Shown here: positions 12,391-24,812 of the stretch, in pieces
Numbering within the stretch: the stretch's first letter is position 1
How the letters are laid out: every line of letters starts with the position of its first letter
Assembly: GCA_039602395.1 (NCBI GenBank)
Contig: JBCNJP010000010.1
Span: forward strand, 37,953,874-38,017,873
Direction: 5' to 3'
Length of the DNA stretch: 64,000 nucleotides
From: Deinandra increscens subsp. villosa
Taxonomy: Eukaryota > Streptophyta > Magnoliopsida > Asterales > Asteraceae
The notes under the pieces: model-generated
Told to the model about the DNA's origin: nothing
The model's database searches: none
Seen by the model: only the letters and a program-made list of their open reading frames with translations
Program-made: the position numbers and the translations under genes

Positions 12391-14420
12391 ATGCCTTATA
12401 AACTGCCGGTTGATCTTATCCCAGGGAGTGAAGGCCCGCGTGGAGTGATTAGTTTTTGGTTTAAATAACTCCCTGCTAACCGGATATCATAACACACATG
12501 TACTTATATAATGTCTATGTAGGTTTTCCCCATCGCTTTCACAAGCCACTTGCCGAAAAACTGCACAAGTATTCGCTTGGTCGACTACCTGAGAAACAAG
12601 TTTATAGTCAACATTAGTTATCTGGGTAATAGTGTGTGGGAGGTTCAGGTTGCCACGTGGTTGGATTTTGTAGATGCATTCATTGCCCGCGGTATACAAA
12701 AGATTTGTTTCAAATGGAAGAAGCTTGACAAGATTGATGTTGTTGCCTTCGACAGACACGGCCTAGAAATCAGGAAGAAATGGAATGGACAGGAGTTTGT
12801 CCATTCCTGTATTGTTCAAGCAATGGAAGAATCATACTATACACAGGTTCTATTCTCCTAACCTAAACATGTAATCCGTTACGCTCCACATTAACCACAG
12901 ATTTAAATCGTACTTAGGCGCCTGCTTATTAACTCAAAACTTAATGTTTACACCCCAGTTGCTGCCACGACAGATTGTTGGAAAGTTCTCAGCAGACAAC
13001 AATGAGAAGCACGCATTGAAGGTGAAGGTTGAGCCACCTGATGAAACGGAAGAACCAAAGGTGAGTGATCTTCATATCCTGTGCATAGTTTCGTTTCTGC
13101 TACTGGTCTTAAGATAATAACCACTTTCAACTATTGTTGTGATCGTAAGCATATCCTACACTTTAATAAGTTACTGTATTTCTTATTGTAACCTCAAACG
13201 AAGCCAAAATGTTTCGGATATAACTCACATGTCGCAGGCTTCACTACCTTTATACAGACTTGCAATACATCACTTTAAGTTTACTCATGCTAATTGCCAC
13301 CTATTATATGTCATGAAACACATAAAACAGTAGCAAAAAAAACGGATATCTATATAATATACATCTCCGAAATTCCAAATAGTCATTCATCATATTTTCA
13401 CACGTAAGCATATATATATATTTTTTTGTGGGTAAAGGGTTATAACAATAAAACCAATCTTAGAAGAAGTTTAAGAAAAGAGGGCACGACATGTTTAGGA
13501 CAAGCCCCTAAACTAATGTCATATCCAATACAACTTATACTACCAAGTCTATCAAGATGAAATTCAATAAAGACACGTAAAAATTGAGATCCCCTACTGA
13601 GGCCTGTTTCATAGTTCTCCCTTTCAAATCTTGTTTCCATTAATCATAGAAGGTAAAAAAAAATAGGTGCTATTATTTTAACTAATTAGTTCGTGTTGGT
13701 GTTATCGTTTACTTCACCGGTTAAGGATTTGTTAAGGAGTTGAATATTCTGCCCCTATTATGTTATGGTCCTTCAATTAGGTTCGTAATATTAAACATTG
13801 TTAAACTATAGGTTCTACCCATACAGTTTCCGCAGTGGAGGTCACGAGCAGGGATAAATAGAGTAAAACTTCATGCGGTGAAACAGGATGTGGTGGTGAA
13901 TGTGGTTTCGGAAGTCGAGCTAGAAACACAGCAACGGCTCCCAATAGCTTTTGGCGGTCAAAACTGGCCCCTCTTTTATATTAAAAACAAGATTGAGCCG
14001 GGTAGTGGGTCCTTTTTACAGACCATGGAAGTCACCAACACCATGCTTACAACTGTGGAGTCACCGTGTTCAACAGTTGTGGCTTAGCACTCTACGAGGA
14101 ACACGAACATTGATGCCCCGTCTCCATGCTCACCCATGTTCACAAGGATGACAGTCCCTACTATTTCAAATAGCTGTCAACTCACAACATGGACAGCTAG
14201 CTGCTGGTACCTTGACTGAGAAAATAACTGCTTAGTTATATTTTTAATCCATAAGTATGATTAACATTTTAGTTATATGTTACAATAATAACTTATTGTT
14301 GCAGTCGATCCCCAAAGCAATGTTTCGGCAACACACCATCCATCTCCAGAGCGAAGCAATTCTTAAATTTGGACTAACAGACTTCCCAATGAAGATCCTA
14401 TGGGCGGGGCATGATGGCAT
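12391..14420 (+). pseudogene. B3-domain-like multi-exon gene fragment
   Basis: Several exon-like blocks are each preceded by a plausible AG acceptor. Block 12523-12846 starts VFPIAFTSHLPKN and includes WEVQVATW and a Gly-x-Glu-Ile-Arg end. Block 12959-13060 starts LLPRQIVGKF and ends at a GTGAGT donor. Block 13812-14087 starts VLPIQFPQW and includes FGGQNWPLFYIKNKIEPG. Block 14305-14420 starts SIPKAMFRQHTIHLQ. The [VIL]-P-x-x-F openings, WEV strands and GxxWxxF features resemble plant B3 (REM-type) DNA-binding domains, which act in the nucleus. The last block is cut at 14420 by a solo LTR and resumes at 17978 (HPRLRMKAD, then TAG). A short frame at 12391-12468 may be an upstream exon. It may have been captured by a Helitron. 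The B3 call rests on pattern recognition only. Confidence 0.5.
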
Positions 14421-17366
14421 TGTCACACCCCATCCACAACGGCATTCCCGCGGGGTCATGACTTCATGGATCATCACACACATGTTACATGAACAACTCT
14501 ATATGAATAATGAAAGACATACACAAATAACCATGCGGTTCAACGGTTACAAATTTATGTCTCAAAATGCGGAAGCTAAGTGGAATGAAAATGTTTTTTT
14601 CCAGAAAATGACATAACATGATAATAAATGTCCTAAAATATGCACCCTAGCATGGTGACTCCTGAATGCATGTTGACGTATGCAGCTGCCTAGTTACCTG
14701 AGAAATACATGCTTAAACGGTCAACAATAATGTTGGTGAGTTCACAGGTTTGTAATGTAAATGTAAGTGTAAACAATTTATAATGGACCACAATCAATAC
14801 TTTACATGACATTTGTTGGCATACACAATAACCACTACCATGAGTCACTGGAACCGACGCTCGACTGAATGAATGCCCCCGTGCAACATGTTATCACTGA
14901 CATGAGCATGAAAATTAGGCCAATAATATACCCATTTTGGCCTACAACCAAAGCTAGTGCGATTAACGCGGGTAGGGTTTGTCAAACCCGATAGTACTAT
15001 CCATCACCACCTCGCTATAATAACGATTAACGGTCTAGTTATGAAAGGACTTAACGTGATATGTAAACGGTCTCAGGTAATCGGTACGTATCATTTAAGT
15101 ATATTGTGTCCAGATACAAATGTAATTTGAAATGCATGTAATTCTCCCCCAAAGGAAACAATGAAAAGGGGCCGTGAAACTCACCTGGAACTGTGACAGA
15201 CGGAGTGTATGTAGCAATGAAATGTATGCCGACCTAGCGTGCCCTAAAACAGTATTTAGACACCTATAGTCTCAGTATGTGAATATAGGTAAGTAGGTGA
15301 TGTAACCTTTCACCCAACACTACCCAGGTTGCATGTGATTGTAAAACGTTTGGTGACGACACGTTGGTGATTTGTATACGTGTACCAAAACATAAATATA
15401 TTTAAGACGCTCAAAAAAAATATAAACTATATTTCCTATGTACGAAGTTTATGAATACTTTGACATGACCCGACTTGTCTTACGTCGTGTAATGAAATAA
15501 GTATATTTAATATATATATATACTTATGTATTTTCCAAGAGTTAGTCAATTACCCAAAAATATCATATTTGGATATTATAACTCTAAAATACAGTTTTTC
15601 TTCTAAACATCCCGGTTAACTTATGTAACCCCAATTTACCCAAGTGAACCAACACTTATGTATATTTTGTAACATAAATTTTATAACATAAATATTTATG
15701 TAAGCTCAACCAATTATCATAAAATACTATTTTATCAAGTTTTCAAATATCACAAAATATCATTTTATGTTATGAATTTCATGTAACCCGACAAAGTCAA
15801 CAAAAGTCAAACTACTCGTTTCAACTTGTTTAACCAACTTTTCATATTTTATACGTTTCACTAACATATTAAAATACAACTTTTAATATCTAAACACATA
15901 CTATAACAATATATCACCAACTTAAACCATATGAACCATTGTTTATGTTTTTACCAACTTGTCTTAAAACCGAGCATTTTAAGCAACAAAATTTTATGTT
16001 TAAGCAACCAAAGCATGTGTAGTGTGTTAGGCTCATCAAGATCCTTAATATATAACATAAATAATCAACTTAAAATATCATGATAAATATGAAGGAAAAA
16101 GTGGGTTTTCTCACGTAAACGAGCTACGATGTCGAAGGAAGGAACTAAGGAACTCGACCAAAGCTTAGGGAACTTTCCAAACGACTTATGGATGCTTGAA
16201 GAGTGCTTGAAATGAGTGTTAGGAGCTGCTGTTAGAAAACAGTGGAAAACAACATAAAAACGTGAGTTTTTGGTGCCGAAACGGGTCCGAACGGAGGTGT
16301 TTTCGGTGCTGTTTTGTAACCGAAATGAAAGAGGGTTGAGGGGTGAGTTATATACCTGAAAAACGAGTGTTCAGGGGCTAGGATATAGCTTGAAAATCTG
16401 CTGAGTTGCTGCTGTGTTGAGACAGTGAAAACAGTGAATAAATATGGGTTTTCGGTGAAGATTTTCGGTAGTTTCGAGGCTGTTTTGTAACCGAAACGAA
16501 AGGGGGTCGAGAGGTTAGTTATATACCTGTAATATGAGTGTTATAGGACTGAAAAATGGAACCGAAACACCGCTGAAAGACAGCTGCGAGCTGGGTCAGT
16601 AAGTGGGTCGAAAAATGGGTTTCTTCATGATTTTATGTGTGAAAAACATGAGGTAAAGGGGCTGCTGGGTGTGCACGAGCTGGGGGGTCTTTGGGTGAGT
16701 TTTCTTGAGGGTTTTATGGTTAGAACAAGGGTGTAATGGGCTGTTGTTAGCTGCCTTCGAAACTGCAACTGTGGAGCAAAACAAAGGGGTCGAAGTTGAT
16801 GGGTTTTGGGTGAAAACGTGAAGGACTTCTTGCAGGGTTGACGTGAGCTTGGAGGGAGTCTTTTAGGTGTGTTTTGTGCTCAAAGAGGGGTGGTTAAAGG
16901 GCTGTGAACATTGGACAGAAACTGGGCAGGAAGATGGTGCATGGGTGAGGGTTCTTTTCGTGATTTTCAAGTGATGGCCATGGGGGTTATTTTGAAGATA
17001 CTTGGTGAACCAAATTAGAAAGAAAGAGAGGAGGGTGGATGGTTGCTGCACTTCGACAGAGGAAGGGACAAGATACTTTTATGTATAATGTTTATTTCTT
17101 TTGACATGAGTTCCAAATAAGGTTAGTATTTTGTATGGGGAATGGATGCCTTGTACATGTATCACATAAAAGTGTTCCTGACATTGATATGGGTCGGTAA
17201 TGACTAAAGGGGTATATGAGTTTGACATTGTTAGGATGTGGTTAAAGCATGGTACGATGGATGAAAGGGTGTGGATGACAAGTACTTCAAATAAGGCTAG
17301 ACAATTTTGATCACTTGGAAGGTTAGCATGATCTTTCCTTCATGCGAGAAGAAGACAGGAACTGGG

Positions 17367-17432
<66 letters not shown>

Positions 17433-17972
17433 TTTTGTATAAAGGGAAAGATAAATGGGATGAGGGTTTTAGATAACCAGGTATTTATCTAATTGCTTTG
17501 ATGAGAACCGTGTATATTTCGGGTATAGTGGGTATAAAAGAAATGAATAAAAATTATTCTTTTACTAAACCACTTTAATAAAAAAAAAATAGTGTTTGAT
17601 ATTAAATGGTCCATTGGTGATAGTTGAATATGTTTAGACTCACCCAAGTAATAATGACACGCAGAACGTTCGCATAAAAATAAAATGAAACGTAAATATA
17701 TTTTAGTCATTAAAATATATCTATAGGCATTTAATATTTAACGAAATATATATTTCACCTATTATGGAAAACGTCACCAACGTTCGTGTGTGCCGGTTAG
17801 ACCGCGTGTGTGACCCGGTAATTCACCAAACTACCAATGCATGATGTGAATGTAATGGATGTGCTATGTCATGCAACTCGTTAATTCATGCAAAATAAAT
17901 TCATGAAATATAATGTATGCTTATTGGATATATCAGGAGCGAGAATGACCTGGAAGTTTGACGGTTGTCACA
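14421..17972 (-). mobile_element. Solo LTR with GGCAT target-site duplication
   Basis: The plus strand starts TGTCACACCCC and ends GGTTGTCACA, the same kind of termini as the other minus-strand LTRs here. GGCAT occurs immediately before (14416-14420) and after (17973-17977). There is no PBS, PPT or interior, so this 3,552-bp unit is a solo LTR left by LTR-LTR recombination. It contains two imperfect ~171-bp units (compare 16308 and 16479, both 'gctgttttgtaaccgaaa') and a long (TA)n tract. It splits a B3-like exon. Confidence 0.88.
17370..17429. repeat. (TA)n microsatellite
   Basis: About 30 uninterrupted TA dinucleotides inside the solo LTR. Confidence 0.97.
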
Positions 17973-19019
17973 GGCATCCACCCTCGACTAAGAATGAAAG
18001 CAGATTAGGCAGCATTCTTCTAGCTAATAGGGCTCCCACGCCACAAGCTGCTGTAGTTCTAGATTGATGAGGAACATGCCTAACTGGATGCCACCACCAT
18101 CTTCTATGTCTGTTAGTATCTGTCACTTTCCCATCCTGTAACCGGTGTACTTTCTAAAACTTCAAAGAACTTCAATCATACTTTTGTTCTGCTATCGTTA
18201 CCAAAGACAAGTAGTATTATTGGTTCTAAACCAGTAAAGTTTTTAAATCTAATCTACTTCTTAAATTATTCCGTTTACGTACATGCTAATTCTATCTAGA
18301 TAGGAAGTTGGTAAATTGGGCTGATGCCACAGAAGAGAGTTAAATTCCTAATTACTTTTCTTCATGTGCTATTGTTTATAAATATTGGAGGTTAATGTGA
18401 AATCTCAATGGTTTACACATTAAAAAATAGGCTGCTGATCATCCATAGCCGTGTATCCAAACAAATTGCATCTTCTAACACATTGAAGTACCATTTAGAA
18501 TTACCATTGTATAACGACCACCCCGGTCTTTTGGTGAACTTTCAGCCTACTACACGATCGTAATATAACTCTGTCACGGTAGCCTTTATAACCCAGTGCA
18601 TTAACTTATTGGAAAGAGGGTACGTATAGAAAGCGTTGAACCGGAAGCTTCTATTAACCTATGTTTCCGGGAAATTATATATGATGATTACCACAAATGT
18701 GAAAAAATGTTGGCAACTTTTCATAATACATCAGGTCTATATTTACCAGGCAACAACCACTGAAAAAACAGTAACCTATTATACTAATTAGCAGGAGAGT
18801 GAACTCTATTAATTGCTTTTGTAATTGGAAAATTTCAAACCCCATGAAACTCCTTCGATCGTGATTACATGTATTATGGTATGAAAAATGTTAGAGCCAA
18901 AGTAAATAATGACTTTCGCTAAAGAATCCTAACTCACTATAGACGCATATAATTAATAAGTATTCCAACATAAATTTGTAACATAAATTATATAATATAC
19001 CAATTTTTTTTAGGAATTA
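17973..19019 (+). other. Continuation of the B3-like fragment, then unassigned sequence
   Basis: 17978-18010 continues the frame of the exon broken at 14420 and meets a TAG. The following 1 kb is AT-rich, and I see no gene, terminal repeat or RNA in it. Confidence 0.5.
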
Positions 19020-19420
19020 TCTATCCATAGTCAATGATACCCACAAATTGTATGCGGCAGTCCAGCCCACTTCCCTTTTTATTCTTCCACGCAGCCAACC
19101 CTTCTACACATTGGGCTTTAGGCCGCTTGCTTAGAACAAATAACGAACACAGACAACAGTTAGAAGGAAACTGAATCGACAGGCGGTAGACAGGCGACCA
19201 TTCAAATCCATATCCCTATCTCCTTTCTATAGAACCGTCAGAAAACCAGGCGTCAACTCCATCTCGCCAGCGAAAGGTAAACCGTCCATTCTCAATTCTT
19301 ACATGCTCTGAAATCAGCGGTTACCCGATAACTAACAGTGTTCGTCTTCTTCATGCAAACAACCCTTGCAGTCATACGGAGACCAACAAAGATCGTTCAG
19401 CTCCCTGGCAAAAGGTACGG
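19020..19420 (+). promoter_or_regulatory. Promoter and leader exons of small-gene copy 2
   Basis: Paired site II-like words (AGCCCA near 19060; TGGGCTTTAGGCC near 19110) precede a leader that resembles those of copies 1 and 3. It ends in 'atctcgccagcgaaa' before a GTAAAC donor at about 19276. A second leader segment ending in 'ctggcaaaag' before GTACGG (about 19413) resembles 'ttgccggacaaag|gtaac' of copy 3 (about 26692). The remaining intron runs to the acceptor at 21218-21219, four bases before the ATG. Confidence 0.5.
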
Positions 19421-20254
19421 AACCAAGATTCTGTATTTCGTTTCGTTGAAGTTATTTTGGGATGCACAATGTCAGGAATCCCAATCTTACAAAACAGATA
19501 CATGAAATTCTTGGTTTTTGAAGCATATGCCTTTATGTTTTTTTTAATAAAACACTTACATTGAAACATCAAGGCCGTCAGATACTGATTATCCCTTACA
19601 TTGCATTGTTGATCTGCTGCATGTGTAAATTCTACTTATATACCAATTTTAGATAAAAAGTGCCGTTTACATTTGAAACATTGATTGTGTACTATCAATA
19701 AAATTAGTGTTTCCAAATCACGTCATCTTAATTGGTAAAACATGATATGTATCCCCCAGCATTTCCTTGATAAATAAAACTGCCCGAATAACCCTCAATT
19801 CTAAATCCATAAGAAAATTCTAAAACTTAAATGAACACAACCCCAATTAATCTACGTAGGCAAGTGTAGTCATGGACAGTACATATGTTTTTTGGTTTCC
19901 TATTCATTCTGCTATATATAAAGTTCTAAATTGCATACAATGGGATCTTATCTATTTTTTTAATTAGTACCCGTTAACGAATATTTATGTTTTGCTACAT
20001 CTGCTTTCAATCCGCGGTGTTATTTCTCTACAACATGTTAAATGGGATTATATTATTACTGGGGAAAACAATTGGGTGTTAGTTAGTCCAAAACAATTTT
20101 AAAACCTACTTCATGAGTCGCTTTTATGTTAACAATTCCAAGAGCATGAGCATGATAACAATAATAATAGGGTATGGCTGAAAAAGGATTAGTGAATTTA
20201 TGCATCAGGTGGTACTCAAAATTGATCTTAGGAAAAAACGCAATTTCAGTTTAT

Positions 20255-20405
20255 AAGGGGAGGAGGTATGGTGGTGGTGTGGCTTCAAGAAGCCATGTTC
20301 AATAACCAATCATCATCGGCCATGTCAAATTTGGTGTTTTTGAAGCCATGCCAAGCCACACCACATGGTATGGTTGTGGTGTGGCTTGGAGAAGCCACAT
20401 AGAAT
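20255..20405. repeat. Foldback repeat
   Basis: 'ggtggtgtggcttcaagaag' near 20270 is partly inverted as 'ttgaagccatgccaagccac' near 20338 and partly repeated directly near 20380. The segment can fold on itself and may be a small MITE-like insertion in the intron of small-gene copy 2. No target duplication is clear. Confidence 0.5.
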
Positions 20406-20519
20406 CCATTTTTTTTTTTTTAATTTGTACAACTTTTAATAAACAACTTTCATAAATAAAAAAAACAAACCACTAATATTAAAATTAAAAGATACAATAC
20501 TTGAAATTAAAAAGTTTAT

Positions 20520-20660
20520 TTATTTTCTTTCATTACCTTGTCCCATATTGGTTTGAGAACAAAAGTCTATTTTTTTTCTTTCATTTAGCTTGTCCCACAT
20601 TGGTGTGGGAACTAAAACATTGCTATCTTATATATGAAAACCTACATGACATGTTAAGTT
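20520..20660 (+). promoter_or_regulatory. Duplicated snRNA-type upstream element plus TATA box
   Basis: GTCCCACATTG at 20592-20602 is close to the plant snRNA upstream sequence element (RTCCCACATCG). A TATATATG box starts at 20629, about 34 bp away centre to centre, the spacing typical of Pol II snRNA promoters. A weaker copy (gtcccatattg) lies about 50 bp upstream. I do not recognise an snRNA or snoRNA downstream. Confidence 0.35.
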
Positions 20661-20689
20661 CTTATGTTGTGTTTTACTCGAGTATCTAC

Positions 20690-21080
20690 CCGCGCGCAGG
20701 GGGGGTGCAAATTTGGCAAAATTGCCTTCCCGTACGCACGACCTGCGGACACGAATGCAGCTCCAAACACCGGGGTCGAGCACAAAACTAGTTTTTGTTT
20801 CGGTCGGTAGTTGGTTTTTATATCTTTAAAGGAAAAAATTATATGTTTTTATAAAAGAAAAAAGTTAGTTTTTGTTTCAGGGGACAAAACTAAAAAAAAA
20901 AAAAGTTTTAACGGATGTTGGCCCCGGCTCAGGCGGGCTTCTGGGAGCCATGGAGAACCGCGGAAGGAGGAGCCGGCATAGGAACCGGGTGGGACGGTAT
21001 CGAGAACCAGCGGAGCAGGGCGGCTCCCTTTGGAGCCGGGTGCCGGTTTCATCACGATACCGCCCCCCCTAACAATTATC
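20690..21080. other. GC-rich insertion-like segment in the intron
   Basis: Composition shifts sharply from AT-rich to GC-rich, from 'cccgcgcgcaggggggg' at about 20690 to 'accgccccccct' at about 21070. Short open frames on both strands look like composition effects. Terminal repeats are not clear. Confidence 0.35.
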
Positions 21081-21222
21081 TACATTCACTTTAAGGAATC
21101 CTAATAGAAATAAACACACAATGATTACTCATGAATCACAGATTCTACCTAGACGGCTACACCTGTATCTATGGTTTCTAATGTTGTTTTATTATCTTAT
21201 GCATGTTGTTTGTACTTAGGAA

Positions 21223-21516
21223 ATGGAAGACTATGTGCATAACTTCTTCATCGCCAGCCATAATGAGACAAACGCTGAACTGTCCGCCATGATAATGGTG
21301 GTGGAAAGGTTGATGGCAGAAAACAGGCAAGCACTGGACGCTTTTCTTAGCCATGATCCCTCTCCCTTCCGGTATGCTGCTGCCTCCATGTTAAATGAGG
21401 CGATTCATACCAAACAGGCACTGCTACGGAAGCTACGGTCCGTGCGCAGGGATGCCGAGGCTGCAACACGTGATATCGACAACCGGATGGAGTCCAGTTT
21501 CAGACTAAACATGTAA
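21223..21516 (+). CDS. 97-residue small coiled-coil protein, copy 2 (intact)
   Basis: This is the intact reference copy of the family. ATG 21223 follows a good acceptor (TGTACTTAG, exon starts 21220), and TAA lies at 21514. Layout: residues 1-35 form an amphipathic helix (MEDYVHNFF, ending in MAENRQ), residues 45-60 carry the core motif DPSPFRYAAASMLNEAI, and residues 61-97 form an Arg/Ala/Glu-rich helix with likely coiled-coil character. There is no cysteine, signal peptide or membrane segment. Copies at 11600, 26822 and 49784 have the same codon number. It lies 425 bp upstream of a Helitron helicase fragment. The role is unknown; a dimerising accessory protein of a Helitron or a captured host gene are both possible. 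Confidence 0.65.
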   Translation: MEDYVHNFFIASHNETNAELSAMIMVVERLMAENRQALDAFLSHDPSPFRYAAASMLNEAIHTKQALLRKLRSVRRDAEAATRDIDNRMESSFRLNM

Positions 21517-21940
21517 CCATTATTTGTGGTGTTATTTTGTTTATATGATGTTCGGAGAATGATGGTTAAGCACCCCATCAAACTTTAAGACTACTAATAT
21601 CTAATGAATCTTTCTTACTTTATTATTGTTTTTTGTCTCCAATTATGGTTCATTACACCTAACTTGGTGGCTCTTTTATACACTAACGCATACGTATGAT
21701 GATTGGTACATGCTTGCATGCACTAACACTTATTCGGTGTTGCTTTAGTCCCACCAGAAACTGTTGCATGCCTAATGACTTAGAAACTGTCACCATTACA
21801 AAGTTAGCCTACTCTCATTTTCTTTTAATCTATATATTAACAAACAACAACTCACCAACCAACTAACAAAACGTAAGGTAACTACACCATAGGTCTGTGG
21901 AGCTTCTCCCTTAACCATCCACGTGCATCACACATTACAG
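21517..21940. other. Region after small-gene copy 2
   Basis: Probable 3' untranslated region followed by sequence joining the helicase fragment. Nothing else is recognised. Confidence 0.5.
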
Positions 21941-22485
21941 GATGACGAAGACTATCTACGTGAACCGGCAATTCTGACACGCAGAAATGACGATACAACT
22001 GAGATAAACACGTATATGTTTAATAAACTTGATCCACCGGGAAGAACGTACCAGGGTTCCAATGAAATATGCAAAGCTTCCACATATACATTACACTAAA
22101 ATGAGCATTGTCCTACAGAATTCTTGAATGCCCTCAGGCCTACCTGTTATGCTACTAAGAAATGTTAACCCTACAGAAGGTCTGTGTAATGACACCCATT
22201 TAATCATCACAGAACTTGGAAAGTTTGTAGTGCAGGCTAGAATTATTACAGGGTTAAGAAAAAGGGAATACTAAATTGATACCAAGTATAACTCTTACTT
22301 CTACTAAATCAAGTCACGACCAATTGTATGTTGCGCTTTCACGAGTCACATCTCCCGAGGGCCTGAAAATTGTTATTGTTAAAGACAGTGATTCAACCCT
22401 CAAACAATATACAAGAAATATTACATACAAAGAAGTTTTTAAGAACTTACATGCCATGCAAGACACAGACAAGGGACCTACATGA
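21941..22485 (+). pseudogene. Helitron-type PIF1-like helicase fragment, second copy
   Basis: Closely related to 9095-9760 (for example the blocks encoding DEDYLRE and NVNPTEGLCNDT, and QLYVALSRVTSPEGL). It has two internal deletions relative to that copy. One removes the segment encoding SGLPPHILNL before 22135, the other the segment with CYAMTINKSQG near 22313, so the late helicase motif is gone. It also has an in-frame stop near 22097. It cannot encode an active helicase. Confidence 0.82.
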
Positions 22486-23129
22486 AAACAACAATTCTTT
22501 GTTCACTGTTTTGTGGGAGATAAAGCCACATAGTCTAAAGGGAAGTTTTGCTCAGCTCACTTACGTGTTATGCTAACAAGTTCCTTTAATTTGTTATTGT
22601 CGTAACAATTTCTCAGGTTACGTAATCCTTTAATTTGTATTGCGGATGAAGCTTTATGTCGGTCGCATGTTCATTAGATACATAATAACCATGCTCTCTT
22701 GTACACTCAATGTAATAAACACAACTTACCACCACAGTATAATTACACCGTCTCTTTATTAAACATGTTACAAACACCCTTAATGCCTCTTCCTGCATAA
22801 ACCAATAGCGTTAAAATATTTGTTTAAAATTATGCTATTATTACTAAAACATAAGATTGCCAATATTTACCTTTCATAAAATATATTTACTTTGATGAAG
22901 CGTCTTTATTGAGCAAAAGTTAACCCGTCATAATTTCCACATTTTATATGAACATTAAAACCTCGGAACACAAAAATACCACCTTCCTCTATGATCACTA
23001 TCTGTGTCTAATACCTACCTCCTAACAAAAACGATACAAGTTTATTATTAACAACCTAAATGTTGCCTATACAAAGTTATCGGCTTTATTTGAGCCCAAC
23101 ATGAACATCATTACATACACCCCTTTTAC
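22486..23129. other. AT-rich stretch without a recognisable gene
   Basis: Matches the position of 9810-10849 in the first helicase block (between helicase remnant and leader). No coding frame or structure stands out. Confidence 0.5.
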
Positions 23130-23269
23130 TTTGTAATTATATGAAAGACCCACATCGATGGCCAAAACCCTTGGTAGTTCGTTGCATGATAAGGCCCACA
23201 TTGATAGTGGGCTTCAAACCCGTTCCAAAAAAGGTGGGGAAAATATTGACGGTTAAGTAAACTCTTAAA
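23130..23269 (+). promoter_or_regulatory. Upstream part of the promoter of small-gene copy 3
   Basis: Resembles 10850-10980: 'aaggcccaca' near 23190 and 'gtgggctt' near 23208 are site II-like words, followed by 'aaatattgacggttaag'. It is separated from its continuation at 26156 by a solo LTR. Confidence 0.55.
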
Positions 23270-24545
23270 TGTCACACCCCGGCCGACGACGGAAGATGTC
23301 GGGGCGCGATGATTGTCCAGATGCACACAACACTATTAATGTTGCGATATTCTTAATCAGCCCATTTCGTATAACAGAAATATAATGATACAGTACAAGC
23401 TTAGAATATCAATAAGATACAATCAATTTGTTTAATTAGGTCACAGTAAGCCCACATGCAATCCTATAGCGTCATTAACAAGTTAAACATCATCTTTCAG
23501 CAATCCTGCAACATGTACAAAATAAAGATCAACTACAAATAGTTGGTGAGTAAACATAGGTTTAGTATGCTACAATAAATTAAAGCATTGCGATTCAACG
23601 AGTCAAGTGTTATATCCAATTATTATCAACAAGTATGAGTGATGTGCACCAAACCTAGACAAGTAAGGGAGCAATCACCCTGACGCCTAAACCAAGGCAG
23701 GCCAGTTGGGTTGTCAGCCAATAGATCTATCATTGTTGCCACCGCTTGATGATTAATGGTACACATGCGATTAGAGACTAACGAATAGCGATTAGAGAAT
23801 ACAACAAACAAATCACAAGTATCACATAATCAGAGAATCACACATAGAGCACATAGAATCGCATGTTTGATTTTTGTAATAAAGCGATTAGAGATTTGAA
23901 TATCGGTACATGTTGGGGCTATGATCACTCACCTGATGAGGAGACACAAAGGAAGGAAAGACACCACGACTCAAGACGAATAAACCCGTAGACGATCTTG
24001 ACAGCTAAACCAGATTGAGGAATAAACGAACAAATAAATAATTAATTAAACAAATAAATAATTAATTGAATATATAAATACATAATTAATTAAGTTTTCA
24101 CGACGAAATCAACTCGTCGACTCGTTGGTGAACAATTTGATGAAATACAAATATTCAAAGTAGAAGTGTTGGTTTATACGAGAACTGACTACAAGACGAT
24201 AAATAATTATAGTAAATTGTTTATAATTATTAATGCCAAATTATATTTATTTTTTATTCGTAAGGAAAACCTAATCATATACAATTGTGATAGTCTTCCC
24301 CCATATTCACACATACAAAGAAAACATATCATTTTAAAGTCAAATCTTATCCCAATCGAGGGTCGCGTTCTAGTCTTTTAGTCCATAAAAATCCAAATAA
24401 TAACAATTTAAATATATTTTTGAGGTAACCCGAGTTTTTTAAAAACAACATCTTACATTTTAAAGATCGGTACACCGAGATTAAATATTAGTAATGTGAT
24501 TATTATTGCCAATTTATTATGCATATTTATTTACCAAAACATTAT

Positions 24546-24558
24546 TATCAAATTAGTA

Positions 24559-24629
<71 letters not shown>

Positions 24630-24812
24630 AGAGGATCATTTGAGAACCAATTTGATTTGAGAACTAAAAAGAACTAATTTGAGCCACAAGTTTATTTACA
24701 TGTATTCCCCCTCCCATGAATTGTAGTGGTCCCCCCCCCCCCCCCCCTAAAATTTGTGGTTGAGATTTAGTTCTCAAAAGTTCTCAAAATAAAAAGTTCT
24801 CAATTTAGGGTA
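24546..24812. mobile_element. (TA)n-flanked MITE, copy 1
   Basis: A long (TA)n run is followed by 'ggagaggatcatttgagaac', a body containing a C20-like homopolymer, and 'gttctcaaaataaaaagttctc'. The ends are imperfect inverted repeats built on 'TTGAGAAC'. The right (TA)n flank is missing. It is nested in the solo LTR. Confidence 0.7.

Noticed and set aside
14257..14616. Single 119-codon protein across 14420
   Set aside because: Its C-terminal half lies in the solo LTR that starts at 14421, so the frame is a chimera.
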